Shown here piece by piece: positions 24,600 through 35,837 of a stretch of DNA of 64,000 nt. The notes beneath the pieces are model-generated. The model was not told the DNA's origin and did not search any database. It saw only the letters and a list, made by a program, of their open reading frames with translations. The DNA lies in contig BSBN01001017.1 in assembly GCA_027924645.1 (NCBI GenBank), positions 5,668,501 through 5,732,500 of the forward strand, written 5' to 3'. Within the stretch, counting starts at the first letter, position 1. Every line of letters starts with the position of its first letter. Made by a program: the position numbers and the translations under genes. The stretch is from Cunninghamia lanceolata (lineage: Eukaryota > Streptophyta > Pinopsida > Cupressales > Cupressaceae).

Positions 24600-26733
24600 G
24601 GTACAATGTAGCTCAGACTATTTTGGCATGTTTGGGTGAAAAATAGGACCATGCCTAGCTTAAACCTACCCATCCAGATGCATTGGAACTGCCAGTTTGG
24701 ACACACGAGGAGAAGAACAAAAGTTACACCCCTTTGCAACTTTACACTGCCTCCTTCTGACAATTTTTGGGGCAGCAGAAAACTTTTCACCACAGGCAAA
24801 TGCCTCAGAGATATAAAAAATCAAGAGAGGTTATTGTAGAGGCACTCTACATGATCGTGTTGCCTTAGACAAAATATTTCTAAGTGACACGGTTTTCAAG
24901 TAACATCTTGTCAAAGATTGCTACCTTTTTGCACTTTAGACTCTTCAGGGATATCGTCGGTACAATGTAGCTTAGACTATTTCGACATGTTTGGGTGAAA
25001 AACAAGACCATGCCTAGTGTAAATGTACCCATCCAGATGCATTGGAACAATCAGTTTGGTCACATCAGGAGCAAGACGAAAGTTACACCCCTTTGCAACT
25101 TTACACTGCCTCCTTCTGACGATTTTTGGGGCAGTAGAAAACCTTTCACCATGGGTAAATGCCTCAGAGATATAAAAAACTAAGAGAGGTTATTGTAGAT
25201 ACACTCTATGTGATCATGTTACCTTAGAAAGAATGTTTCTAAGTGACATGGTTTTTGAGTAACATCTCATCAAAGATTTCTTCCTTTTTGCACTTTGGAC
25301 TCTTCAGGGATATCGTCGGTACAATGTAGCTCGGACTGTTTTGACATGTTTGGGTGAAAAATAGGACCATACCTAGTATAAATGTACCCATCTGGATGCA
25401 TTGGAATAGTTAGTTTGGTTACATCAGGAGAAGGATGAAAGTTACACCCCTTTGCAACTTTACACTGCCTCCTGACGATTTTTGGGGTAGCAGAAAACCT
25501 TTCACCATGGGCAAATGCATCAAAGATATAAAAAATTGAGAGAGGTTATTGTAGAGGCACTCTACATCATCATGTTGCCTTAGACAGAATGTTTCTAAGT
25601 GACACAGTTTTTGAGTAACATCTCGTCAAAGATTGCTACCTTTTTGCACTTTGGACTCTTCAGGGATATCGTCGATACAATGTAACTCAGACTATTTCAA
25701 CATGTTTGGGTGAAAAATAGGACCATGCCTAGTGTAAATGTACCCATTTGGATGCATTGGAACAATCAGTTTGGTTGCATTAGGAGCAAGACAAAAGTTA
25801 CACCCATTTACAACTTTACCCTGCCTCCTTTTAATGATTTTTGGGGCAGCAAAAAACCTTTCACCACTGGCAAATGCCTCAGAGATTAAAAAAACTAAGA
25901 GAGGTTTTATAGAGACACTCTACGTGATTATGTTTCCTCAGATGGAATTTTTCTAAGTGACATGGTTTTTGAGTAACATCTCGTCAAAGATTGCTACCTT
26001 TTTGCACTTTGGACTCTTCAAGGATATTGTCGGTATAATGTAGCTCAGATTGTTTCGACATGTTTGGGTAAAAAATAGGACCATGCCTAACATAAATGTA
26101 CCCATCCAGATGCATTGGAACTATCAGTTTGGCCACACAAGGAGAAGAACAAAAGTTACACCACTTTGCAACTTTACACTACCTCCTTCTAACGATTTTT
26201 GGGGCAGCAAAAAACCTTTCACCATGGGTAAACCCCTCAGAGATATAAAAATTTGAGAGAGGTTATTGTACAGGCACTCTATGTGATCATGTTACCTTAG
26301 ATGGAATGTTTATAAGTGACACATTTTTTGAGTAACATCCCATCAAAGATTGCTACCTTTTTACACTTTGGACTCTTCAAGGATATCGTCAGTATAATGT
26401 ATCTTAGACTGTTTCGACATGTTTTGGTGAAAAATAGGACCATGCGTAGCATAAATGTACCCATCCAGATGTGTTGGAATATTTAGTTTGTTCGCATCAG
26501 GAGTAGGATGAAAGTTACACCCCTTTGCAACTTTATACTGCCTCCTTCTGACAATTTTTGGGCTAGCAGAAAACCTTTCACCATGGGCAAATACCTCAGA
26601 GATATAAAAAATCGAGAGAGGTTATTTTAGAGGCACTCTACATGATTGTGTTGCCTCAAATAGAATGTTTCTAAGTGACATGGTTTTTGAGTAACATCTC
26701 ATCAAAGATTGTTGCATTTTTGCACTTTGGACT
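24600..26733. repeat. About 357-bp tandem array, six copies (left part)
   Basis: Units start with GGTACAATGTAGCTCAGACT or variants at 24,600, 24,958, 25,317, 25,674, 26,031 and 26,391, which gives a spacing of 357-360 bp. Each unit contains a conserved CACCCCTTTGCAACTTTACA segment and ends GCACTTTGGACTCTTCAGGG. The last unit is cut after TTTGGACT by element D and resumes at 38,534. Short ORFs recur in several units, but only because the units are similar. Confidence 0.88.
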
Positions 26734-29414
26734 TGTCTCTCAGATTTGCACCCTTGCTGCAGTTGTAAAACTTTACAAATCTAGAGGAACATGGGAATGA
26801 TTTTGAAGTGTGGGACCTTACAAAATGAGATCAGACCTCTAGAGAAGGCTGGCTTCCTTGACTGGTTATCACCTAAAACTACTAAATCTTCATAGGAAAA
26901 GGGATAAGGAAATACTTTTTGAATAAAGGATGAAAATAGGGAAAATTGAAAGTAAGGGTGATGCACCAAACTGATTAAAATAAAACTTTCATAGAACTGA
27001 GAAAATGCACAACATAACCAGATACAACAAATAGACATACACAAATTCAAATGATTTTCAGCAGAGGTGAGAAAACAAGATGGTTGAGAGGAATAGAATA
27101 TTCATAGACAACCATATGCAAGTTCACACTAAACTAGAAAAATTAGTAAAAGAGGTAAAATACCTGCATATATTTAATAAGAAGGCATAGTTACAGTAAC
27201 AAAAAGCTCTATTTGGAAATAGAAAAGCTTCAAAGCCAAAAAATGTCCAACCCTAATTACATCTCATCCAATGTATATATAGCATTTACAAAAATGCCCC
27301 AAGTCCATTACAAAAAAAAATTGCCTCATGAACTGTAGAAACATATCTCTACCTGAAGGGATGTCTACCTACAGAAGTTATGGCATGAAATATCTTGAAC
27401 AAGGGCAGACAGGAGTTATTTTTTGGTCTTCAATGCAAGTTGTTAAATCATCAATCTGTAGCAATAAATGCAAAAAATATTTGCACCCTGCCCAAAAATG
27501 GCCACTAAAATGTCTAGTCGCCAAAACATGCAAATCAAGATCCAAAAACTGAAAGTGAAGATATCCTCCAAAAAAAACCTGCCAAATGAAAGAGGAGGCA
27601 AAAACAAGCATTTTTGCCTTTTGCAGCATATCAAAATTCGCCAGAATGGAGGAGATATAGGTAGTCATAGTTTTGGTCAGCTGCCTATATATATCACTTT
27701 GCATACATGATCTAAATCGACATCTAAATGACCCTTTGAATCTGTGCTTGCATATGCAAACTACCTTTGTATATACATTTGAATATGCATGCGCCTACAT
27801 ACAAACGCGGGTCTTTATCTTTTGAATCAGCCCTTGTATCTCCCCTGACACATGGCACCACCCGGTTTGTCACTGAAATGAAGCTAGGACCCATCATTGA
27901 GCCATCGCACCATCCATCAGTCATTGGGATGACTAAAAACAGAGCCATCGATGCATATTGTCTTGCCGAAATCCCTTTGCATACCGCTTTGTATATTTGT
28001 GCATACAAACTGCGGAATCTAGAAGACTATCAATTGCTTTTGATTTTCTAGTTGGATCTGCCTTATATGTTTTATTTTGTATATTTCCATTGTATATCAC
28101 AATATATAATGCACTCAATATACAAGCCACAGACCCGACTTTTGTATTTGCTAAAATTGACCTCTAGGTCGGGTCCAGCTTGCATATTGCCTTTGTACCT
28201 TTAAACATACAAATGAAAACATAAAAAGATGTATACAACCATGCACTCCATAAATCAAAATGCAAACTCCTTTCAGGTCCGGGCCTTGTATGTTAGGAAT
28301 ACATATCGCTTTGTATATGCGATTGTATGTGTAAAGATACAATTGCAAAAATACATACAATTGGTGGCCCCTGCCCTTTGCATCTTCTCCTTTTGCATAT
28401 CGCTTTGTATATTTGCACATACAAACTACGGAATGCAAAGCGCGGACCCCAAAATATTTATGGAATAGATTGGAATCGCTATTGGGTCTGGGCTTTGTAT
28501 GTAACTCCTTGTATGTCTCCTTTGTACATGCCAACATACAATCACTTCAACATGCAAACTGCAGACTCAACGCTGAATATGCCAAATTTATTTTTTTTAA
28601 ATCGGGTCCACTTTGTATATCGCCATTGTATATGATCTTTGTATAACGCATATACAATGCAAAATATACAAGGAAAACTGCATACAAACATGCATTTGAA
28701 CTTGTACCTGCCCCCTTATATGTATGACTTGCATCTGACCTTGTTTGCATGTTTCAACTCTGTATCCCTCCGATGTACATCCCCTCTCGTATGTTATCCT
28801 TTGTATGTGCGATTGTATATACAGAGATACAATCGCATATACAAGCCACTGTTGCATCCTGCTGATGTACATTTGACTTTGTATCTTTGACTTGTATGTC
28901 GCCGATGTATCCTTGTATCCTTTTTCCTTGCATGTCCCCCTTTGCATATTTGATTGTACGTATGTCAGCCATTGGAAAGAGCTAGGACTTAGCTACTGAT
29001 GAACATCCTCACGCCGATGAACCCTTTATACATTGACCCTTGCATATTAGACGATATACATTCTCCTTTGTATATGGCTCTTGTATGTATCTTTTCCTTT
29101 GTATGTACGATTGTACATACAAACATACAATGCATATACATACATGGAAACATATACAATTGCATATGCATGTAAAAATGACTAAGTACAAAATTAAGAA
29201 ATCTCTGCGATGGAAAATACTTGAAGCTAAAAGATTTTTTGGGTTTTTTTTGGGTTTTCTGCAAAGATTCTCAAGGTAAGGTATTTGAAATTTTTTGCAA
29301 GGCAGAAGATGAGTATGAAGGACCTAAGTCTTGCAGGGGGCTACTTTCTAAAGGATTTTCAAGGAAAATACAAGGTGAATTATTTAACTCTGAACATGGG
29401 AAAAAGGGTCAACA
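26734..29414 (-). repeat. 3' LTR of element D, hairpin-dense
   Basis: Its minus-strand 5' edge is at 29,414 (TGTTGACC) and its 3' edge at 26,734 (GAGAGACA). From about 27,720 to 29,180 it is crowded with short inverted repeats built from TTGTATRT and ACATACAA. For example, TTTGTATGTGCGATTGTATA faces TATACA...GATACAATCGCATATACAAG at 28,799-28,844. This explains why open frames appear on both strands here. They should not be read as genes. Confidence 0.9.
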
Positions 29415-29711
29415 TTTTGGCGACTTCTATGGGATGTTTGCCTGCTAAACAATTAGACCAGTGGCCTTAAGCATCCATTGGGCATGGAGTCATACAGAGA
29501 CTAAAGATATATCTTGACAAACAATCTTGACCTTAGCAACTCATCATATTAGCAGTGAAGAACATTTGGAAGACCATACCAAGACAAAATCTTGAAGGCA
29601 ACCCCTCCAACTGAGCTAGACAGCACTTAGGGAAAACAAAAAGGGATCTAAACTATTGTGCAACAACACTTATTGAAAGCAAGAAATCTAATCTACTGAT
29701 TTACAAGGCAC
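29415..29711 (-). other. Element D 3' internal spacer
   Basis: Short non-coding stretch between the integrase stop and the 3' LTR. No strong purine tract is visible directly before the LTR on the minus strand (the last bases read AAGTCGCCAAAA). Confidence 0.6.
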
Positions 29712-30840
29712 TCATACCTCAAAACACATCTTCAGGTGTATCCCATTAACTGGGATAGGAAAATTTTCTCCATCCATGTTTGATAACTGAAATACATTGT
29801 GTTCCTTGCATTCAGTAATGATAAATGGGCCACTCCACATGCTGTCAAACTTGGAGTGCTTTCCTGGCCTTCTTTTCAACTCATCCCATTTGAGCACCAT
29901 ATCTCCCTCCCTAAAGATTCTGGGAATGGCTCTCTTATCAAAATTTCTTTTTGTCTGAAGCTGATGATACTCCATAGCCTTCATATCTTTATCTCTGCTC
30001 TCTTCAAGCTCCATAAGTTGAGCATATCTGACAACCATGGGGTCTTCTTCTTCAAACATCTCCAGCTGATTCATGATATCAAGTGCTGGCAGCTCCATAG
30101 ACATAGGTAATCTTGCCTCTTTCCCATAAACTAACATATATGGGGACTTTCCAATAGACCTCTTGGGAGTTATTTTGTCTACTCATAAGGCATATTTTAG
30201 ATTAGTGTGTCAAGTCCTCTGGTTGTCCTCCATTGATCTTTTAATAATCCTTATGAGGTTCTTATTTGTAGATTCAGCCAAGCCATTACCTTGTGGGTAA
30301 TAATTTGATGAAGTATCAAATAGATCATTATCTTAATAGCCCAATCAGTTATCTTTAATCCCACAAAGGCTAAAACATTATCTGAGATAATTGGCTTAGG
30401 CACTCCAAATTTGGATACCAAATCTTGATAAAAATTCAAAACGGTATTTTCATTGGATTCCTTCAGAGCCACTGCTTCAGTCCACCTTGTGAAATAGTCT
30501 ATAGCTATAAGTATCCACTTGTGGCCTACACTTGATGGTGGGTTAATGGGACCTACAAAATCAATGCCCCACCTCATGAAGGGCTCTTCTACTTGAATTG
30601 GTTGTAGAGGCAAAGCTGGCAGCCTTTCTTTGCCTGTGAAAATAGCACATTTTACACATTTTCTAGCCCATGCATGGACATCCCTGAATAAGTTGGGCTA
30701 GTAATATCCATCTCCCATTATTTTCTAAGCAGTGGTCTTTGGGGTAAAATGACCCCCTGCTATTCCATCATGAAACTCATGCAGTACCTTGTCAGTCTGA
30801 TCATTATCAATGCATCTTAACAATACACCATTAAAATATT
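29712..30840 (-). pseudogene. Element D integrase
   Basis: On the minus strand an HHCC zinc finger (HEFHDGIAGGHF... WARKCVKCAIF near 30,640-30,790) precedes the catalytic core. The core has WGIDFVGPINPPSS (first Asp), then KFGVPKPIISDN (second Asp). A frameshift near 30,300 follows. The C-terminal half at 30,137-29,712 reads YGKEARLPMSMELPALDIMN and FREGDMVLKW, typical of gypsy integrase C-termini. No chromodomain is present, which fits Tat rather than chromovirus. Stops also lie in the zinc finger region. Confidence 0.85.
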
Positions 30841-30946
30841 TTCTGAAAAGGATGTCATTTATTAAAACATATTGAATGGACTACAGTCTAAAATACCTTC
30901 TCTTGGTTCTATCTAAACCTGCTGGACATTTACCAGTTTGCAAAAA

Positions 30947-32500
30947 TTAAGTCATGTTATTAACCCAACTTGTGCCCATTGTTGATGTATTATCCTGAGG
31001 TGCATCTTCAATGGTTAGAAGCACCTCCTCTTCTTTTTCTATTTCATTTTCAGAACTGTTAGCAAGTTGTTCATTGAGTCCTCTACCTCTGACAAGATTG
31101 GTTATCTTAATATCCACATCATATTCCATGACTTTGGTGATCCAACCAGCCCTTTTCTCATTTACATCTTTACCTAATAGGAACTCTTTTACACTAGGGT
31201 GAGCAACCATCAAATGTATCTTATTATTAGAAATAAGATGCCTAAACTTCTTGAGACTCCTTACCACTGCAAGGACATGCTTTTCAACAAAGCTATACCT
31301 CTGCTCATAATCCTCCAGCCCCTGACTAAAGAAATCCATTGTCTGTTCAAAGCTGTCACTCTGTTGTTGTATTAGAATCGTAGAGATTATATCTAGACCG
31401 CCATAAGCATACAAGATAAAATCTCTTGAGAAATCAGGATTTATTAGAGTTGGTGCAGTTGATAACTCCTCTTTTATGGACTCAAAGCTGAGTTTGGCCT
31501 CTTTTGTCCAACTAAAAACTGTATTCTTCTTTAACATAGACGTCAAAGGCTTTAATAGATTTGCAATGTTAGGTATAAACCTTCGCAGAAAATTAATTCT
31601 GCCAATAAAACTTTGTAGTCCCTTCTTGTGACTAGGTAAAGGTAGCTCCAGAATAGCCCTTACCCTTTCTTCATCAATGGTAATGCCCTCTTTGGACACA
31701 ATGTGCCCTAACAGCTTGCCTTCATGCACAACGAAAATGCATTTCCTAGGATTGAGAGATATCCCAAACTCTTTACATCTCTCAAGTACTTGCCTCAAGT
31801 GGGATAAATGTTCAGTTGCATTCTTAGAAAAAAATGTGATGTCATCAAGGTATACCAACACCAATTTATACAACAAACCCTTAAAAACCATATCCATAGC
31901 TCTCTGAAAAGTAGAGCTAGCATTTGAGAGACCAAAAGGCATCCTTTTGTAGGCCATGGTGCCCCATTTGGTGGTGAAAGCAGTCTTGAACTGATCTTCC
32001 TCCTTGACTAATACCTGATTATAACCAGAAAATCCATCAAGCAAGGAAAATCATTCTGAACCAGCCACCACTTGCAGAATTTGCTCCATTGATGGTAGTG
32101 GATAGTGGTCATTTAGGGAAGCCTTATTAAGGTCTCTGAAGTGGATGCACAACCTGATCTCTCCATTCTTTTTTCTCACAAGGACAAGGTTGGAGACCCA
32201 AGAAGTATGCTTGATTAGGAAAATGATCTTTCCCTTGATCAGCTTAGTCAATTCTTTAATCATCAGGAGTTCTAGCTTTGGATTTAGAGATCTTTGTTTC
32301 TGCCTCACAGGTTTTGTACCTAGTTCTAACTCTATGGTATGCTGGGCAATATGAGGGTCAAACCCTTTTAGGTTTGAGTAATCCCAAGAAAACACCTCTT
32401 CAAACTCTTGACAAAGAGCAATAAAAGCTCTCCTATCCTTAGGTGAACAGATTTTGCCAATTTTGAGAAGCTTACCCTTAAAAATTTCATGCTCCTCGTA
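30947..32500 (-). pseudogene. Element D reverse transcriptase and gypsy RNase H
   Basis: The fingers and palm begin near 32,300 (SNLVLVRKKNGEIRLCIHFR, DHYPLPSMEQIL). An in-frame TGA near 32,050 precedes LLDGFSGYNQV, and the YLDD catalytic box lies near 31,853. The thumb motif (LLGHIVSKEGITID) and RNase H follow (FILYAYGGLDIISTILIQQQ). There the usual first Asp-containing motif is degraded to YAYGG, so the gypsy RNase H may have been weak. The frame ends at 30,947. Confidence 0.9.
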
Positions 32501-32719
32501 ATGTTCCTCTTTGACCTACATGCTGGTTTTTCTTTTCTTCAGCTGATCATCAGTACCAAAAATGGATTCCAAAGTTACCAATCCTTTGGGTAGCTTGTTT
32601 GTCCTTAACTGAACAATTTGATTATTGCCATATTGTTGTTTGAGTTTATCCTCATTCATCATAGAAAACTCATCTTCTTCTAATAGGAAATGCAAGATCT
32701 ACTCATCACTCTCAAAAAC

Positions 32720-33214
32720 CTAACAATGAATATTATTGTCAGGGATAGAAGGCCTGCCAACTATTTTCACATGAGGCTGCACCTTTTCTCTTTGAATATC
32801 ACTGGGGATATCAAACTGAGCCCCAATTGCAGCTAACCTATCTGCATGATAGTTCTGACTTCTTGGAATAGAGATCAGATTGAAAGCATCAAACTCTTCA
32901 ATCATATCCCATACCCAATGTTTATAGCATTTCAAAACATCATTTTTTGTAACATGCAGTCTCCTTACTTGATTTACAATGAGTTGACTGTCACCGTACA
33001 CCTGTAAACAACTAATTTTCCTCTTTCTTACCCACTGCAAACCTTGGATCAAGCCCTCATACTCAGCAGTGTTATTTGTACATGAAAAGGCAAAACAAAA
33101 AGCAAAATAATATCTTTCCCCTTGTGGAGACACCAGCATTGCACCACCACTAGATCCATTCCTATTCCTAGAGCCATCAAAGTATATTTTCCATACTTCC
33201 TCTTGTTGTTCTGT
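32720..33214 (-). pseudogene. Second RNase H of element D (Tat-type), placed upstream of RT
   Basis: Directly after the protease frame, separated only by TAG at 33,215, the minus strand reads WKIYFDGSRNRNGSSGGAML, then NTAEYEGLIQGLQW, VYGDSQLIVNQV and RSQNYHADRLAA. These carry the D, E, D and D of a type I RNase H and match the extra (archaeal-like) RNase H of plant Tat elements. All four acidic residues are present, whereas the gypsy RNase H in the same element is degraded. This domain digests RNA in RNA:DNA hybrids during reverse transcription. In the Tat elements I know, it follows RT; here it precedes RT. Confidence 0.85.
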
Positions 33215-33841
33215 CTATTGTTCTACATCCTTTACCAGGCATGGAATTGTTGTGTCAGGCTCATGCAGTATGTAAACCCCCATACCAGTTTCTTGGATGT
33301 GTGCCTCAGGATCATCTACAACATTTTCTGAGGCCCACTCCTTTAACAACACCTTTGGTATACTCTCAGGTTGTAGTTCTTGAGTAGCAACAAGCTCAGG
33401 ATCATCAGAAATAATGCAATTTGCATTAATAGCACTTGGTGTATAAGGCTCTATGTGATACGTGGAAAGTAATTTGGATTTTAGGGTCACCTTTATGCCA
33501 TATCTGGTCCTAAAAAACATGTGGGACCAGTCCGAGGATAAATATCCTCCTATCTTGGTTGTGAACTCTCTTGACAAACACATGACAAAATAAGGAGGTA
33601 GGTCTATGATGAATACCTTCTGGGAAATGGAAACATTTGGGCAAGTGTGCAGAGTGAGACCTAGGTCTTTGATCACACCCACAGTATTAACAGCTGTGCC
33701 ATCTAGTTGGAGTACACCCTTCGCAAGGGGCTGGTATTTCAATCCTAATTGGTCTGCAATCTGTTTTGGCATCACATAACTACTTGCACCACTATCCACC
33801 ATACAATTATGTACTAACTTGTCTCCAATTATTAATGACAC
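33215..33841 (-). pseudogene. Element D aspartic protease region
   Basis: An open frame of 208 codons has the retropepsin active site VDSGASSYVMP near residue 15, followed by a flap-like LDGTAVNTVGVIKDLGLTL. The C-terminal 100 residues are a linker of unknown role. It is in frame with the RNase H that follows except for the TAG stop. Confidence 0.85.
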
Positions 33842-34299
33842 ATAAAATGGGAGTGGTTTAGCACTTTTGTTTGGTTGTTTGCTGTTATCCTAGGATGAAT
33901 TGGTAAGGACAGCCCTAGTTGGGTCAACAGTTGTATCATTGGGCACTTTTAAATCAGATAAGGCAGATTGCAACATCCCCTTTTGGCCTGGGATGGCTAG
34001 GGAATCCCACATAGACATTGTCACATTCATCTTCTTCATATTTTCAATGATATTGAAAGGTGGAGTGACATTTACCCTTTGTTGTAACTTTGTAGCAACA
34101 ATATCAACTTGCATAAGAGGCTACTCCCTGGTAGTTGCTTGAGCATTTCTTTGCAAAATATGGGGAATCTGGGATGTAGAAGCATCAGCAGGTCCTTTTC
34201 CTTTATTTGCTACTTGATCTATCTCATAACCCCTCTTCTTGGCTCTTGTATTTGCTGCAACTAGAGTATTATTGTTGTTTATACCACAGAATTCACCTT

Positions 34300-35635
34300 C
34301 TTACCAATTTATGAAGGCAGAATCATTCTGAGGTTGTTCTAGCTGCTGTATAGCCCCATCATTTGGTGTGTTTGGCTGTGAAACTGCCACATTTTGCACC
34401 ATTAGAGCCTGATTTATCACCCCATTTGAGCAGGCTGCCTGACTGTGTGGTTGATTGCATGGAAAACACAATTCATATTCAGCAGCAAGGTTATTCTGAA
34501 CAGGGACAAGGTCCCTTACTGCATTAATGGGTGTCAGATTGTAAGGGTGGAAAGGCCTTTGGTTCACATTCTGCCTAGTACCTTGGTAATTTCTTTGATA
34601 AGGTGATCTATTAGCCTAGTATGGTTGATTTTGCCCTTGATAAGGTTGATTTTGATAAGGCTATCTATTCTGGGATTGCTACTTTTTTATGTTTACTAGC
34701 TCATTCTCAAAAGTTTGCAAGATATTCTCTATTTTTTGTTGGCTATTTTTGATCTCTTTTAACTCTTGTGATGAGCTAGAAGCAGCAGTTTCAGAATTGG
34801 CAGTACTTGGTAATGCTGCAATAGCAGGTAAAGGGGCAAAATATGGGATTGGCAATGGCATTGAAGTTTGAATCTCAGGAAAAATGGGCACTGGTGGTCT
34901 AGGTGCTATTTTTTCAGCCTGAATCAGGCTGTTTTCTGCCCTAATAGCTATTTCATATGCATCAGGTAGACTAGTACCTCCCAATGATTGTATCATCACT
35001 GAAATATCACTATTTGGGGCTTTCAAAAAATACAAGAATGCATATTCTGATGGAGGCCTTACCGTGATAGGAATTATGTCCCATGTCTTCTAGAATCTAA
35101 AGTTGAAATCCATCATTTGCTCCTAGGGGGCTCTCTTTATTGTAGTCATCTGTTCAACCAATGATAGGTTGTCTAACTTATCTTGAAATTGCTTATTTAA
35201 TTTATCACCTAGATCATGCCAGGTTCCTATGGTCTGTACTGGTAAACTCTTAAACCATTGTAATGCTTTTCCCTTGAAAGAGGCAGCCAATAGTCGGATG
35301 GCTACATTCTCTTGGGTTACATGATGAACACTGCATAGAGAAGCTACATCTCTAATGTGCTCAATTGGGGTAGTTTGATTCTCCCTTGTGAAATAGGGTA
35401 GACTCTTCAAAGCTGCCATGGGTGTGTTATCATGTACTGTTAAGTTCAATGTGCTGCCCCCATCAAAAGCCACAAACGGTTGATTTCTTGCCATTGGAAC
35501 AACTAGAGGTAGGTTTGCTTGAGTTGGTACAGGAACTACAGGTGCACTTGGCCTGAAATTTGGTGGAGTTGATTGTATTATTTTAGAAACTGGAGTCCTT
35601 ACCATAGCTCTACTCTGTCTTCTAAGTGGAGACAA
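34300..35635 (-). pseudogene. gag: Element D gag
   Basis: From ATG 35,635 the capsid part includes DVASLCSVHHVTQENVAIRL and FKGKALQWFKSLP, the usual gypsy retrotransposon gag motif. It is broken by TAG codons near 35,120 and 35,092. A further frame (35,035-34,679) contains a Pro-rich linker and ends in a short coiled coil. More TAGs occur before a degenerate knuckle CFPCNQPHSQAAC near 34,460, which has three rather than four residues between the second Cys and the His. Gag forms the particle. Confidence 0.8.
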
Positions 35636-35810
35636 CTATAAGTAATCAAATGAACTAGAACTCCTAGTTTGAATCTTTCTTATAAAATGTAATAGCAAAA
35701 ATGATGTGCTTGTCCTTCCTCAGTAAGAGTCACCAGATATGCAGAAAATTGCCTCTTAAAAGACTGATAATCACTAGCTACACATCAAAACCAGCAATAT
35801 GATTGTAAAG

Positions 35811-35829
35811 GGTCCCACCGGGTGTGCCA
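35811..35829 (-). promoter_or_regulatory. Primer-binding site of element D
   Basis: Just inside the 5' LTR the minus strand reads TGGCACACCCGGTGGGACC, beginning with the TGG that pairs with a tRNA CCA end. I cannot name the tRNA with confidence; Tat/Ogre elements often use tRNA-Arg. Confidence 0.65.
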
Positions 35830-35837
35830 AAAACTCT

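Noticed and set aside
24636..26256. Recurring short ORF (about 62-68 codons) in the 357-bp array
   Set aside because: It appears in only some units, with different ends, and reflects sequence similarity between units; there is no start context or domain.
27720..29280. Many overlapping ORFs on both strands in the LTRs of element D
   Set aside because: They come from the dense inverted repeats and are Tyr/Ile/Cys-rich without domains; the same false frames recur in the other LTR (36,827-38,534).
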